Assembly (NCBI GenBank): GCA_029532625.1
Contig: JARFXM010000008.1
Span: forward strand, 1,674,001-1,738,000
DNA: 64,000 nt
Source: Lomentospora prolificans
Lineage: Eukaryota > Ascomycota > Sordariomycetes > Microascales > Microascaceae
Reading direction: 5' to 3'
Shown here piece after piece: positions 31,212-43,514 of this stretch (positions within the stretch are counted from its first letter, which is position 1; each line of letters opens with the position of its first letter). Both the position numbers and the translations under genes were made by a program. The notes under the pieces are model-generated. The model was not told where the DNA came from. It worked only from the letters and a program-made list of their open reading frames with translations, and did no database searches.

Positions 31212-33247
31212 ATGAGCCAATCACAGCAGTTCCCCTCAGCACCACGAAGAACTGGCACGTACAGCTCGCAACATGACGAACTTCACCTGTCAGGTATGAA
31301 TGAGCACGGCCAATTATCGCCCCGCGACTACTCCAGCTCCTCCAACGCGGTCTCGCACATCAATCTCGACCAACCTCCTGGTCCTTCGAACTCGTCTGCG
31401 CATCCGTATTCCCCATCTTCTTCGGTGCCCAACGTCCTCCAACCGGGCGGCCTGGGCCAGAGACCCGCCGCTTCCCCCTCCAACGCTACTATTTCTAGCC
31501 TCAACACCAATCTCCAAGCTCCGATGAATCCTCAACAGCCCGACTACCAGTCACAGGCGAAGACATCCAATCTCGGCGTCTCTACCCACGGCTACTCTCG
31601 CTCGAGCCCCGCCGCCGCCTACGACAATGCGACACCTTCGTCCTATTCGCCCTACACCCCAACCACGCCCGGGGGCGGGGCTCCGGGTCCATCTCAATTC
31701 GTATCTCCCACCGACCCAAACAAATATGGCCCCCCTTCCCAGAGAGCCATCTCCAATACCCCGCTAGGCCTTGCTGATATCCGGCCCCGCGCCGATTCGA
31801 CTATGTCGGATGGGGTGCCCGGGTCTATGGCTTATGAACTTGCGAATGCTCAGCCAACCCCGAGCAACTACCTTGCGCCCTGGGCGCTTTATGCCTTTGA
31901 CTGGTGTAAATGGCAGACTCATGGCAATTCTGCCGGGAAAGTCGCTATCGCCAGCTACCTCGAAGACGGTCACAACTTCGTAGGTTCATCCCACCCCCGA
32001 GTGCCCTCTTCTCTGCCACCCTCCTCCCCGTCCCTCTGATTCTGTGACTATCTGCTGACTTCTGTACCAAAATCCGTAGATACAAATTCTCGACACGCAG
32101 CTGGGACCGGCATCGCCAAGCTCTCATGCACCGGGCGGCTCGACCAAGTCCTTGGAATTCACGAAGATTGCCGAAGCAACGCATTCCTATCCTGTAACCC
32201 GACTCTTATGGGAGCCCCCGTCTAATCAGAAGCAGGCGACCGATCTACTTGCCACATCTGGCGACCATCTCAGATTGTGGTCTTTGCCCTCGGACAGTCT
32301 GGGTTCCCATGGCGGCAACACTATCACTCGGCCGGCCCGGGACGCCCCAACTACCAAATTGACGCCCCTCGCCCTCCTCTCCAATTCAAAGACACCCGAC
32401 CATACAGCCCCGCTGACGTCTCTTGACTGGAACACTATATCTCCCAGCCTGATTATAACGAGTAGTATCGACACGACCTGCACGATCTGGGATATTCCGT
32501 CCCTCACCGCGAAAACGCAACTTATCGCACATGACAAAGAAGTGTACGATGTACGCTTCTGCGCTAATAGTGTTGATATGTTTGTGAGCTGTGGCCAGGA
32601 CGGTAGCGTTCGCATGTTTGACCTGCGTAGCCTCGAGCACAGTACCATCATCTATGAACCGACCGGCAAAGATGAGCGAGGTATGTCCCTTTTCACACAC
32701 AGTCTCTCTCTCTCTTGATCAAAGCGCCGTAATCATACGGCGACGTTCCAGCATATATCTAACTCGGCTTTCAGACTCCAATGGCGGTAGAATTAGCCCT
32801 ACCCTTGCACAGCAGACGATGTCCAACCCTCCACCTCTCCTGCGACTGGCCACGTCGCCCCACGATCAGAATCTCCTTGCAACCTTCGCCCAAGACTCCA
32901 ATGTGATTCGAATTCTTGATGTGCGGCAACCGGGACAGGCTCTTCTGGAGCTTCGCGGTCATGGAAGTGCCGTAAATTGCGTGGAGTGGTCACCTCATCG
33001 ACGGGGAACCTTGGCTTCCGGGGCGGATGACTGTCAAGTGCTCATCTGGGATCTGATGAACTCAGCCCCTCCGTCAGCGATCAACGGAGGAGCTCAACAG
33101 GAGAATCACCGGAGTCCAACCGCTAGTTGGCAGTGCGACTATGAGGTCGGCAACCTGGGTTGGGTTCCTAGATTGCCCGGGCATGACTCTGGAGAGTGGA
33201 TTGGTGTGAGTGCAGGTCGTGGTGTCTGGGGGGTCCGGTTGTCGTGA
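31212..33247 (+). CDS. WD40 protein of the DCAF7/WDR68 (HAN11) family
   Basis: DCAF7/WDR68 proteins are seven-bladed WD40 scaffolds that bind DYRK kinases and serve as Cul4 adaptors in animals and plants. Three exons, 31212-31979, 32080-32680 and 32775-33247, give 613 residues. Introns are 100 and 94 nt, with GTAGGT and GTATGT donors. The propeller starts at about residue 220 with NYLAPWALYAFDWCKW, the family's characteristic entry strand. Repeat signatures include LRLWSLPSD, CTIWDIPSL, SVRMFDLRSLEH, VIRILDVRQPG and VLIWDLMNS. The first 200 residues are Ser/Pro/Gln-rich and disordered, an addition relative to the animal protein of about 340 residues. Acidic or catalytic residues are not expected. 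The gene is divergent from the Atg28-like gene. Confidence 0.88.
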
Positions 33248-34277
33248 TTCCCGGCCTGATTATAGAATATCCAAAACAAGAACGATGCAGTTATCTCGGT
33301 TTATGGTACAAGGATTAGGACGTCACTAACTTGTACTGTTCCTGGCTACTCGGTTCGTTTCTACAAAGCTCAGCCCTCTAGATTACCTAGGGTGAGAGGC
33401 GAATATGGAGCAGTGATTGAGAGAAATCGTCCAGTGGCAGTCATGATCGCAAAGTCTAGCTTTCTAACGCGACTTGGGGCGGGCACTCGTTCCTCGCTTC
33501 GAGCCGTTAATACCGCGCTTCTTATCACGATCTACGATCCTACCGGGGAGTTGGCTTTCGGATCGTCCAGAGAGATCTGTCGTGCGGAGAAGATATATGC
33601 TTCAGCCGCTCTACAGGACTTCACGCATTCCCAAACCTAGCCTATATGTAAATGATGGAAATGCCGAGATTGGCAAGCATGTGTGCCTACTTGGGTCATC
33701 AAAAATGGGAAGAGCCACATGTTAAGCTAGCTTCGGCAGGTACTGACCATCGGGTCTTGCGTTACACATGCATTGATCTATTGGGTAAATAGAATTCAGC
33801 AAACTGAAAAAGTTGCCACATAGTGGTTGGTGAGCTACCTGGAGGATTACCCACTATTAGATTTCTCTGAACTTGAGGAGAGCACATCATTGATGTGCAG
33901 CACGCATCAGAAGCCGGAAAATGCATGTACTGGCTAGTGGCAATGCTCGTGGTGCCTTATTGTACCGGAGTTTCTCCGACATGGTCCCTGTGCTGGCGTT
34001 CAAGCTCCAGATCAACGTCTGAGAGATTGATCACCCATCAATCTTTGAAAAAGGTGAGCCACGATCCAAGCCTCTTCTTTTTGAAACCTCCCTCGTATCA
34101 TTACTTTTTGCCCTCTTAACCTATTTCCTGCGGTTTGTGATTGCAGTTCCTATTTTGCCTCAGGTCTCTAAGACCCTGAAGTGCCTACTAGGCCTCCTAC
34201 GCACCTCTTTCTTCCTTTCACCGTTCTGTCCATTCCACAAGGGCATTTGATTGTTGAAATCCTAGTCACGCAACGCA
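33248..34277. other. Spacer between the DCAF7-like gene and spt5
   Basis: About 1 kb, presumably 3' UTR followed by the spt5 promoter. A pyrimidine-rich stretch at about 34060-34230 precedes the spt5 start. No gene seen. Confidence 0.45.
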
Positions 34278-37200
34278 ATGGCTCCTCCCGAACAACGCCG
34301 ATTTGACGATGACTCGGAAGACGAGGAGGATTTCAATCCCGCGCCCGCAGATATGTCAGACGAAGAGGACGACGCCGATGAACAGCTGCAGAGAGAGGCG
34401 AGAGACAGCAGTCCCGTGACTGGTCGCGATGACCGCGCTTCGAATGTAAAGATATCCTCTGACCGCGAAGGCTCTGATGACGAAGCCCCTCCCCGGCGCC
34501 AGTTCCTTGGAAACGATGAGGATGAGGATGACCTTGAAGAAGATGACGCGGCGGGCGCTGATGAGGATGATGAGGAGGACGAGGAAGAAGACGATGAGGA
34601 TGACGAAGACGTCCACCAGGTAGGTTAAGGACTTCGATTTCGTATGGTTCATGCCTAGACTAACGCGCCTTTCATTGCCAGGGCCATCGCCGTAAGCGAC
34701 GTCGTGATAGGCGCAATGTGTTCCTCGATATCGAAGCCGAAGTCGATGACGAAGATGAAGCCGAGGACGAAGAACGAGACGGTGAGGAGATAGAAGATTT
34801 CATCGATCATTCTCACCCGGACGATTTGGTCGACACCGAGCGACTAAATGACACAAAACGCCATCGCGAACTTGATCGCCGACGAGAAGTTGAAGCCGGG
34901 CTTGATGCCGAAAAGCAGGCCGAAATTCTGAGGCAGAGATATGGAAACCGCCGCCCTACGCGCGGTCCTGGCGATTCTACTGTCATTCCAAAGCGTCTTC
35001 TCCTACCTAGTGTCGATGATCCCAAAATCTGGGCTGTGAGAGCTAGGGAGGGCAAAGAGCGCGAGGTCGTTTTTGCCATCACGAAGAGAATTGAGGAAAG
35101 GCTAGGAACCAAGAATGAACTACTCATCACCTCGGCGTTTGAGCGCGGTGGTACCACATCGGTCATGAAGGGTTACATATATGTTGAAGCCCAGCGCCAA
35201 GCAGACGTCCTCACAGCCTTGGAGGGCATCCTCAATGTGTATCCTCGTTCGAAGATGGAACTGGTGGAGATCAAAGACATGCCTGACCTTCTTCGAGTCA
35301 CCAAGACTCCAACCCTAGAACCAGGTGCTTGGGTACGCCTGCGACGTCCTCTGAAGCACTCTGGTGATCTTGCCCAGGTCATCGATGTAACGGAGAACGG
35401 TCTAGAGGCCCGAGTTCGCTTTATCCCTCGTCTGGACTATGGCGTCCGTGACGATTCCATGTCTGGCACGAGCGCTGACGGAAAAAGAAAACGACCTTTT
35501 GGCCCTGGTCCTCGGCCCCCTCAGCGGTTGTTCAGCGAGGTCGAAGCGCGTAAGCGTCATCCTCGCCATGTGGTGGGCGACAAGAACATGTTCACATACA
35601 TGGGTGAAGAATTTGAGAACGGCTTCCAGGTCAAGGATATTAAGATCCAACAACTCACGGTCACTGATGTCAACCCCACCCTCGAGGAAGTCACCAAGTT
35701 TGCGTCAGGTGCCGAGGATGGCACAGAAAATCTCGACCTTAAGGCCCTAGCCGCCAGCCTGAAGGACTCTAACGCCCTGGTTACATACCTCCCGGGCGAT
35801 GTTATTGAGGTTTATGAAGGAGAACAAAAGGGTGTTGTCGGTAGGGCGACGAATGTGCAGGGCGATATTGTGACCCTGCAAGTCATGGAGGGTGAATTAA
35901 CCGGTCAAACTATCGACGTCCCAGCCAAGGGCCTCAGAAAGCGCTTCAAGGTCGGAGACCATGTCAAGGTTATTGGCGGAAGCCGGTATCAAGATGAGGT
36001 CGGTATGGTAGTCAAAATCTCGGAGGACCGAGTCACTCTGGTTATCGACCAGTCGAGCACCGAAATCACTGTGTTTAGCAGGGACCTCAGGGAGGCCGAC
36101 GATAGTGGAGGCCAGGGTTCTCTTGGGCAATATGAGCTCTTCGATCTCGTCCAGCTTGACAACACAACTGTCGGCTGTGTGGTCAAGATTGACCGCGAGT
36201 CCCTGGTGGTTTTGGACCAAAACGGCGAACGCAGACAACTCATGCCCTCTCAAATAGCGAACAAGTTTCCACCCAAGAAGAATGCAGTTGCGGCTGATAG
36301 AAGCGGATCTGAGATCCGTATTGGGGACGTCGTACGTGAGTACGGAAACCAACAGCGCCGTGGGAAGATCCTGCACATCCACCATGGGTTTGTGTTTCTT
36401 CATAGCCATGATATAAACGAAAATGCGGGCGTCTTTGTCTTGCGTGCAGCCAACGTCAACACGGTGGCTGCCAAGGGAGGCAGAGTCAACGCTTCCTCTG
36501 GACCAGATCTTAGTTTGATGAATCCGGCACTGAAACGGAATCAAAACGGCGGTCCAGACGGAAAGATGGGGCCCCCTCCCGTGCCCAAGGTGCTTGGCCG
36601 TGACAAGGCCATTGGTCAGACAGTTATCATCCGACGGGGTGGTTACAAGGGCCTTTTGGGTATTGTCAAAGACACAACTGATACGACTGCACGCGTCGAA
36701 CTTCATACAAAGAGCAAAACAGTCACCGTTCCAAAGGATCATCTCAGCTTCAAAGATAGACACACGGGCGCCCGTATCGATATCAACAGTAGGGGACCTC
36801 GGGGCCCGGCAGGCGGTAGCGGCGGCTTCGGTGGAGGAGCAAGCAGGAACCCCGAGTGGCAGGGAGGTGCACGCACTCCCAACGTGTCAAGCGGATCCGA
36901 GAGAACACCCGCCTGGGGTAGTCGGAGTAAGCCCATCACACGACCCATATCACAATTTCAAAGATACACTAACACCCTTCTTTTTTAGCACCAGCACACA
37001 GTGGTGGTCGTACCCCTGCCTGGAAATCGGGAGGTGATCTCTCTGGAGGTCGCACACCGGCTTGGCAAGATGGGTCCCGAACTGTCAACCCCTACGATGG
37101 AAGCCGAACGGCTTACGGATCTGGTTCACGGACCCCAGCCTGGCAATCTGGTGCTAGGACTCCCGCTGTGGATAGCTACGGCCATGGATCAAGAACTCCT

Positions 37201-37614
37201 GCTGCATATGCTAACGATGCCTGGTCGGGATCAAAGACGCCGGGTTACGGCGGCTCCGCCGCTACTCCAGGGGCTAGCGGCGCGGATTCTTGGGGTTATA
37301 CCCCCGGGGCGAGCGGATCGTCGCACGCCTTTGATGCCCCCACTCCCGGGGCAGGCATGCTAGGAGCACCAACTCCTGCAGCTTTGAACGCACCGACGCC
37401 AGGCGCGTACTCGGCACCAACTCCTGCCGCAGTGAGCGCTCCCACTCCTGGGGCTGGTTGGTCAAGTGGTTGGGCAGATTCGGCACCGACTCCAGCCGCT
37501 GGTGCACCCACTCCCGGCGCCAGTGCGTATTACGGCGCACCTACTCCTGGAGCTTTTGGCGGTGCTGCCGAAACTCCTGCAGCCAGCGCCAGGTATGCTG
37601 ATGAGGACGATTAA
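34278..37614 (+). CDS. spt5: Transcription elongation factor Spt5
   Basis: Spt5 pairs with Spt4 to form DSIF, clamps RNA polymerase II and recruits processing and chromatin factors in the nucleus. Exons 34278-34619, 34682-36926 and 36989-37614 give 1070 residues. Both introns are 62 nt; the second has a clear CTAAC branch site. The N-terminus is a long acidic tract (about 1-190). The NGN domain covers about 235-326 (KIWAVRAREGKEREV to LVEIKDMPDLL). At least five KOW segments follow, for example GDVIEVYEGEQKGVVG, FKVGDHVKVIGG, IRIGDVVREY and TVIIRRGGYKGLLGIVKD. The C-terminal region from about 880 carries RTPAW-type repeats, then eight APTP[GA]A repeats and ends ARYADEDD. Such repeats are targets of Bur1/Cdk9-type kinases. 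Splicing the last intron restores the RTPAWGSRTPAHSGGRTPAW register. Confidence 0.96.
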
Positions 37615-38962
37615 CAGGTGTGCATGGAAGGTAGGACGGACGTAGAGCGCCACATGGTGGAGTTTGGGAAGAATGGTTTTCATTTCTGGTTTCATGAGAA
37701 CCCATAAAAAACGTCACAGTTTCAGACGTCTTGACCTAGCGGGGAGGCTTGAATAGGGGAATACGCGCAGACAAAACGGGAGACAGTGTATAACTTATTT
37801 CCTTTCATTCTACCATTTCCCGCTTTTGGCTGTTTTTTCAACCGCATCGTTTCTCATCAGAAACTTAGTCGCCATGGTACCTGAACCAATGGCTTTGTAT
37901 TACATGATAAAAGTTTCCATTATAGACGCCGAGGCTTCGGTTTAGTGACGCCCTATCATGGCCGAGGGGCAGTATTGGGTTGCCCGACGTAGATCGATTA
38001 TAATTGCGAGCTCCCACAAGCTCATGCCTTTATGATCCGACATCATGAGTCACACTGAGAAGGAGGAACTTGTCTCGCGGGATGGTTCCGGTTCGCGACT
38101 GCAGCTGTATGTGTTGCTACCTCTGTTCCGACTTAGAAAAGTGAGTTCTTCGAACAGCTCTCGAAATACTCATGATACCCCTGGATCAATGCGAGCCTCA
38201 GAACCTTAGGGTTGAGATGAAGCTACTTTCCCAGAGAGGCGTTGCCCGCCGGGCTCAGCACAGGGCCATATGCGACATGAAAAAAAAGTTCCACCCTGTT
38301 TCTGTGAAGGCGAGCGTGTGTACTCCAAGCCATTCCCCCATGTCTCTCCCACTACCGCAGGGCCGCATGACTCTGGGACTACCTATGTATGGATATCACC
38401 TAGTAAACGGACCCATCTCCAATATTGAGGCCTAGACTATATACCTATGAATATAGCACACCGATCCACGGATAGCATCTGGGAGCTTGCACCCAATAAT
38501 ACCATAACTCCGTATCGATTCGTTGCCATTCACTGCAGCTTGCACTAACCCACGTGACCACAACAGAAATTCACTCCCATGACATGTACCTGTAGTACTC
38601 TCTACCATGGTACTTGTAGCAACTTTTCCCGAACAGCGCAACCTCGCATTTTAAGGCTGGCTTTCATGGTACCTGAAGTACTCGTACCCCCCCTTACCCC
38701 TGCTATTGGTGCGAACTCTCCGCTCCCAACGCGGTAAGTCCCGGTATCAGGAATCTCCCTTGCCACGCATTGGTTGAACTGGGCCTGAACTTTGCCGTTG
38801 CTGACAACTCAATTCTTCAGTTCGCCATTTCCCATCCTAGTTCTCTACCCTTTTCTCCTCTCTCTCCTATCCGGATCATATTTTTGCTTTCCCTAAGCAT
38901 CGACCATCCCCAACGAACCAGATTATAGCTCTCGTACCTCAAGAAGCGCTGGAACCTACTCT
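37615..38962. other. Spacer between spt5 and mdm38 with GTAC-rich elements
   Basis: 1.35 kb. Related elements ATGTACCTGTAGTAC, ATGGTACTTGTAG and ATGGTACCTGAAGTAC lie within 38586-38680, and CACGTG is at 38551-38556, some 410 bp before mdm38. A pyrimidine-rich stretch at about 38825-38895 precedes the start. No gene seen. Confidence 0.45.
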
Positions 38963-40585
38963 ATGATGATTACAAGCAACGTCGCCCGCCGGGTGATACG
39001 TCCCGTCACGCAGACGCATCTTGGCCTTCCCCGAACCTTGCGACCCCATCCTCGTGCCCCTCGTCAAGTTCCCGCCCTTGCTCTTTTGATTCCCCTGCGA
39101 TCGATTTCTACCGAGCCTCATCGCCCAGGGGCGCCCCCTGCCGGGCCCCCTCCCGGCTTTAACGCCGAGGATGCAAAAAAGCCCCTGCCGCAGGAGAAGC
39201 AGTCACCGAGGAAGGACGCCTCTACGAACAAGTCTGACGCTGTCGCCGAAGAGGGACCAAGTCGCAAGACTCAAGAAAGCTCGGTCGACGTCCGGAGCAA
39301 AGAAAATGAGCCCGCCACATCCGACGCTGCCGTCGCGAAGACGGGCACTAGTGCCGTGAAGGCAGATTCTAAGGAACAGAAGAAGCTCACTCTGATGCAA
39401 AAAATAAAGAAGGAGGTTCAGCATTATTGGGACGGGACCAAGCTTCTCGCCGCAGAGGTTAGGATTAGTAGCAGGCTCGCAATCAAGATGGCGGCGGGAT
39501 ACGAGCTTAGCCGGCGCGAGAACCGACAGCTTCACCGCACCGTCCAAGATCTTGGCCGCCTCGTGCCATTCTCGGTCTTTATAATCGTGCCTTTCGCCGA
39601 GCTTCTGTTGCCCGTCGCCCTGAAGCTCTTCCCCAATCTTCTTCCCAGCACTTATGAGGGGCAGAAGTCCAAGGAGACTAAGGCCACGATGCTGCGAGCA
39701 ACCCGCAACGACGTCAGCAAATTTCTACGGACCACACTTAGGGAGACTGGTCTGCCAGTGACATCTGCCACGACGCAGAAAGAAGAATTCACCACTTTCT
39801 TCCGGAAAGTCCGAACTACGGGAGAGCAACCTACAGCAGAGGACGTGATAAAGGTTTGCAAGATTTTCAAGGACGACTTGACGCTTGATAACCTTTCTCG
39901 ACCCCAACTCTACTCCATGTGCCGGTATCTCAACCTGAGCACGTTCGGCAACGATACCATGTTACGGTACCAGATTCGCCACCGTATGCGTCAAATCAAG
40001 CGAGATGACAGAACCATTTCGTTTGAGGGTGTTGATAGCCTCAATGTCGCGGAACTGCAGGCTGCCTGTGCCAGTAGGGGAATCCGAACATATAGTGTGT
40101 CGCCTGCGCAGATGCGCAAGGACCTCCAGACCTGGCTCGATCTTCGACTCAAGGAGCAGGTACCTTCCACTATTCTCGTCCTGAGCAACGCGTACATGTA
40201 CTCTGGCGATGTCGCCAACCAGATCGACGCCCTCACCGGTGTTTTATCATCGATTCCTGAAGAACTCTTCCACGAGATCGAGTTGGAAGTGCACAACGCC
40301 GAGGGTGCGGCAACCAACAAGCAGCGTCTCGAGGTGATCAAAGAGCAACAGGAGCTCATCGACGAAGAGAACGAACAGAATGAGGAGAGCGAGAACGTTG
40401 GCATGGCGACGCCCAGGGACGTCGACAACATCGACGAACAAGATGAACGACAGATGCATGCGGAAGCCGAGGCTAAGGAGAAAGGCCTTGACAAGTCTCA
40501 AGTGCCTGAGATGGTGGAGGCCGAAGTCGAAGCCATCAAGGCACCCCTACACGCCGCCAAGGCAACCAAGGACTCCAAGGAATAG
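38963..40585 (+). CDS. mdm38: Mitochondrial LETM1-domain protein, Mdm38 type
   Basis: Inner mitochondrial membrane protein required for K+/H+ exchange and for tethering mitochondrial ribosomes during translation in yeast. One uninterrupted exon, 540 residues. The N-terminal 50 residues are rich in Arg, Ser and hydrophobics with no acidic residues, a clear matrix-targeting presequence ending near RSIST. A disordered, Pro/Lys/Ser-rich linker runs to about 140. The LETM1 segment LMQKIKKEVQHYWDGTKLL (143-161) precedes one membrane span at about 199-225 (VPFSVFIIVPFAELLLPVAL). The ribosome-binding-like domain covers about 240-415, including LSRPQLYSMCRYLNLSTFG. An acidic coiled coil (about 430-500) ends the protein. 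Two consecutive Met codons open the frame; either could serve. Confidence 0.95.
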   Translation: MMITSNVARRVIRPVTQTHLGLPRTLRPHPRAPRQVPALALLIPLRSISTEPHRPGAPPAGPPPGFNAEDAKKPLPQEKQSPRKDASTNKSDAVAEEGPSRKTQESSVDVRSKENEPATSDAAVAKTGTSAVKADSKEQKKLTLMQKIKKEVQHYWDGTKLLAAEVRISSRLAIKMAAGYELSRRENRQLHRTVQDLGRLVPFSVFIIVPFAELLLPVALKLFPNLLPSTYEGQKSKETKATMLRATRNDVSKFLRTTLRETGLPVTSATTQKEEFTTFFRKVRTTGEQPTAEDVIKVCKIFKDDLTLDNLSRPQLYSMCRYLNLSTFGNDTMLRYQIRHRMRQIKRDDRTISFEGVDSLNVAELQAACASRGIRTYSVSPAQMRKDLQTWLDLRLKEQVPSTILVLSNAYMYSGDVANQIDALTGVLSSIPEELFHEIELEVHNAEGAATNKQRLEVIKEQQELIDEENEQNEESENVGMATPRDVDNIDEQDERQMHAEAEAKEKGLDKSQVPEMVEAEVEAIKAPLHAAKATKDSKE

Positions 40586-42634
40586 ATACTCGGCGTTGGC
40601 TCTTGTTTCAGAGCGGCAACTGCTTCGGCCGCTACATCCTGTTCTAACGATTCTTCATCTACGCTCATCTCTAGCATCCTCCCAAATCATCCGTCTTCGC
40701 ACGTCCTTTACAGTTGCGATATATCTATGGATTCTGATCCGGGGACGGGTTTCTCTTCGGCTCACGCTGAAGTAAACCCGCTTCCGCTGCCTCAGCACAT
40801 TCTTTTGATCTATTTTTTCATCGGCATTTCTTGGCCCAGTTTTTTTTCCCTTTGTATGGACAGAGGCTTAGAGCAAGCAAGGGTGGATAGAGGTATGGAT
40901 TCCCCCAGGAGGTTTTACCTCTGCGCGGCGACGGCTTGCAGTCCCTTTTGTTACAATATTATCTTTCTCCAATATTTGAATCCCAAAAAGAGAAAGAAGC
41001 GAAGGATAGACGTGGGAATCAATTATGAATTAGGGCAACTTGGCGCTTTACGTTTTGTTTTACAATCCAAATAGCATAGATTGTGGGACTACAAGGGAGG
41101 TGTTTTTGGCAAGAAAGGTGGAGGGGATAGATACTCAACAGGTTTTGTTTTCCCTCAGAGCCCAAGGAGCTTTCCCTGCCCATGAGATGTAAATACTGTA
41201 TAAGACTGCGAATATGAAATAAACCCGAGAATTTTAACAGCTGAAAATCAAAGCCGAATTCACCATGCCTACCTGGTGATGGATGTCACGAACCCTTCCA
41301 TCGGGTCGGGGCAGATGGAAGCGCGGCACATGCATTCGCCCGGCTTGGACGGACCATCCTGTTGGGGCGCCATTGCACGTGCCGTATGCGGCTGTGCTGA
41401 GGCGGGCGATCGGTTGCATATCCCGAGTAGGAGGTGGCAACAGCGCATGATGAGTACCTGAGGAGAGGAGGCCATCGGGGTTGAAGCAGAGCTGGGGCTT
41501 GCATGCTCCGCCGGTGGTCCGGACACCTCGTTGGGCGGAGAAGGACCTGCTGGTACTTGTAGATTTACATGTAGTGTGGGGGCCTGCTAGTAACCACCCC
41601 TCCTTGATGGTGTCCAGTCGGTCACCAGGAAGCATTCAAGGTACCACAAGTAGATGTGCTTCCAAAGACTTCTTGGCAGAAGAGTGCAGGCTGGGAAAAT
41701 TCCGGGGCGAGGGGCCAGTTGGCCAGTTATCCCGAGATGTCAGGAGCGAAAAGACCTAACCATAGCTAACGGGGGAGTCAGCTACCGTCCCTGGCCAGCT
41801 GTATGAGGTAGGGGGCGACCGACGGTGCCGAGAACTTGATGTCTGGTGAAGACCGATACTGACTGGTACTTCCCCTGGCATCCCATGTTGTTCCCCATCT
41901 GTAAAGCAGCGACTAAGTGGTACCTCGGGTCCCTTCATCCAAGGTTTTCGGCTTCTCGTGCTCATGAAGTTGAGCCAGAGCACTCCCCTCTTTCCCCTCT
42001 TCTATACTCTAGGGCTTTCCCCATTCTCTCACATTTAAAGGGTCACTTTTCCTCGTTTCCTCCTTCGATTTGATGTGAGGAAGGGAAGGGACTTGAATCA
42101 TCACCCGGGCCGTCCGCGGAGTAATACGTTTCCTTTACTTCTCGCTTTCCCATTTCCAATTTCTTTTTTTTTTCTTTTTCTTTTTTCTTGTTTTTTTTTT
42201 TTCTTTTTTTCGCCTCCTTTCTAACTTGGAGGCAGCGTCGGAGCTAGTTTGTTTCTGATTCCGACACCCACGCCACTATTCTGTTGAGCGGCGGGGTTTT
42301 ACACTGTGGTGGGCCCGGATAATTTCCTATCGTCGGCTCCCCTTTAGAATACTATCTTCTTGCATACTTCCAAGGACGACGTTCGGCGAAACACTCCTGT
42401 GATCGCGTTTCACGACGACGACGGCTGCGCGCGCGTGTCCGAGACACATCGTTGAATCTGTCGGGGTAGAGTCCATCTTACCGGGGGCTCATCTTACTGA
42501 AGTCTCCCGTAATTGCTTCGCGGGTTTTCATCCCTGCTTTACTCGCATTTTCCCGCCTTCGTTTTTTGGATAGCTTTTGGCCGCGCGGTTTTCCGCAGAT
42601 CTTGGATTGTCACCCTCGAGCCTGGACGCCTAGC
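40586..42634. other. 2 kb spacer with T-rich tract
   Basis: Downstream of mdm38 and upstream of adk2. A T-rich tract (runs of T broken by C) lies at about 42161-42211. GGTACTTGTAG occurs near 41552, with a partly inverted relative (GGTACCACAAGTAG) near 41640. CTGGCCAGCTG is at about 41793-41803. Open frames on both strands are not conserved. Confidence 0.45.
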
Positions 42635-43514
42635 ATGGTACTCCGTAGGGCAGCGAGGGTAATTTTAGTCGGTGCGCCGGGTGTTGGCAAGGGGACGCAG
42701 TCAGAACGGCTTCTCAGCCGTTTTACTCAACTTCAATCTATAAGCTCAGGCGATTTGCTTCGTCAAAATGTTAAGAATAAGACCCCTCTCGGTAAGGCCT
42801 CACGACCCTAGCATCCAAAATGGCGAGAATATTGTTAACCTGTTTATCTTAGGCATCAAGGTTGAGAATACCATGAAAGCTGGTGGCCTCGTCTCAGATG
42901 ACCTGATTCTAAGATTAATCTCCAATGAGTTTTTCAAGCGAGGCTGGTTGAAGGGCCAAGGGCCTCCGCAGCTCATGACTCTTGCTTCAGCTTCAGCAGC
43001 CGGCCCGGGATTTCTAGACGAGTCCCCCGCCGAGGCTGCCGTCGATTCTATCCTCACTTCAACTCTAAAGCGCGATCAGGATCTGCCCCCGGAGGCATCC
43101 GACTGCCCATCCGCCTCATTCATCCTTGACGGGTTCCCGCGCACTGCTTCTCAGGCGGAGATGCTCGATAAGATCATCCCAATCAATCTCGTTGTCTCCA
43201 TTACGACGCCGTTCGACGTTATCCTAGAGCGTATTGCCGGTCGCTGGGTACATGAGCCGTCTGGTCGAGTCTACAATACGACATTTAATGCACCGCGTGT
43301 TCCGGGTATCGACGACGTCACAGGCGAGCCTCTCATCCAGCGCCCAGACGACTCGGAAGAGGTTTACCGGGCCAGGTTCGCCAAATTCGAGGAAACCAGT
43401 CTGCCCCTACTCGATCACTACGCCAACAAGGGCGTCCTCTGGGAAGCCAGCGGACTTAGTAGTGATGAGATTACTCCCAAAATATTCCGGCAGTTTGAGA
43501 AGATGTTTTGTTAA
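42635..43514 (+). CDS. adk2: Mitochondrial adenylate kinase / GTP:AMP phosphotransferase
   Basis: Transfers phosphate between NTP (GTP or ATP) and AMP; the Adk2/AK3 class acts in the mitochondrial matrix. Exons 42635-42791 and 42853-43514 give 272 residues. Splicing the 61-nt intron joins NVKNKTPLG to IKVENTMKAGGLVSDD, the normal NMP-binding stretch. The P-loop GAPGVGKGTQ lies at about 13-22 and SSGDLLRQNV at 37-46. FILDGFPRT and the Arg-containing IAGRWVHEPSGRVYN (start of the LID) are intact. The LID has no zinc cysteines. About 55 extra residues (KGQGPPQLMTLASAS onward, to DCPSAS) sit between FFKRGW and FILDGFPRT, rich in Ala, Ser and Pro. This accounts for the length over the 225-residue yeast enzyme. 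The basic N-terminus MVLRRAAR may be the import signal. Confidence 0.93.

Noticed and set aside
35897..36763. 288-codon minus-strand frame inside spt5
   Set aside because: Antisense shadow of the KOW-rich exon; no independent features.
37296..37511. Minus-strand frame with GVGA repeats resembling a structural protein
   Set aside because: It is the antisense reading of the APTPGA repeats in the Spt5 tail.
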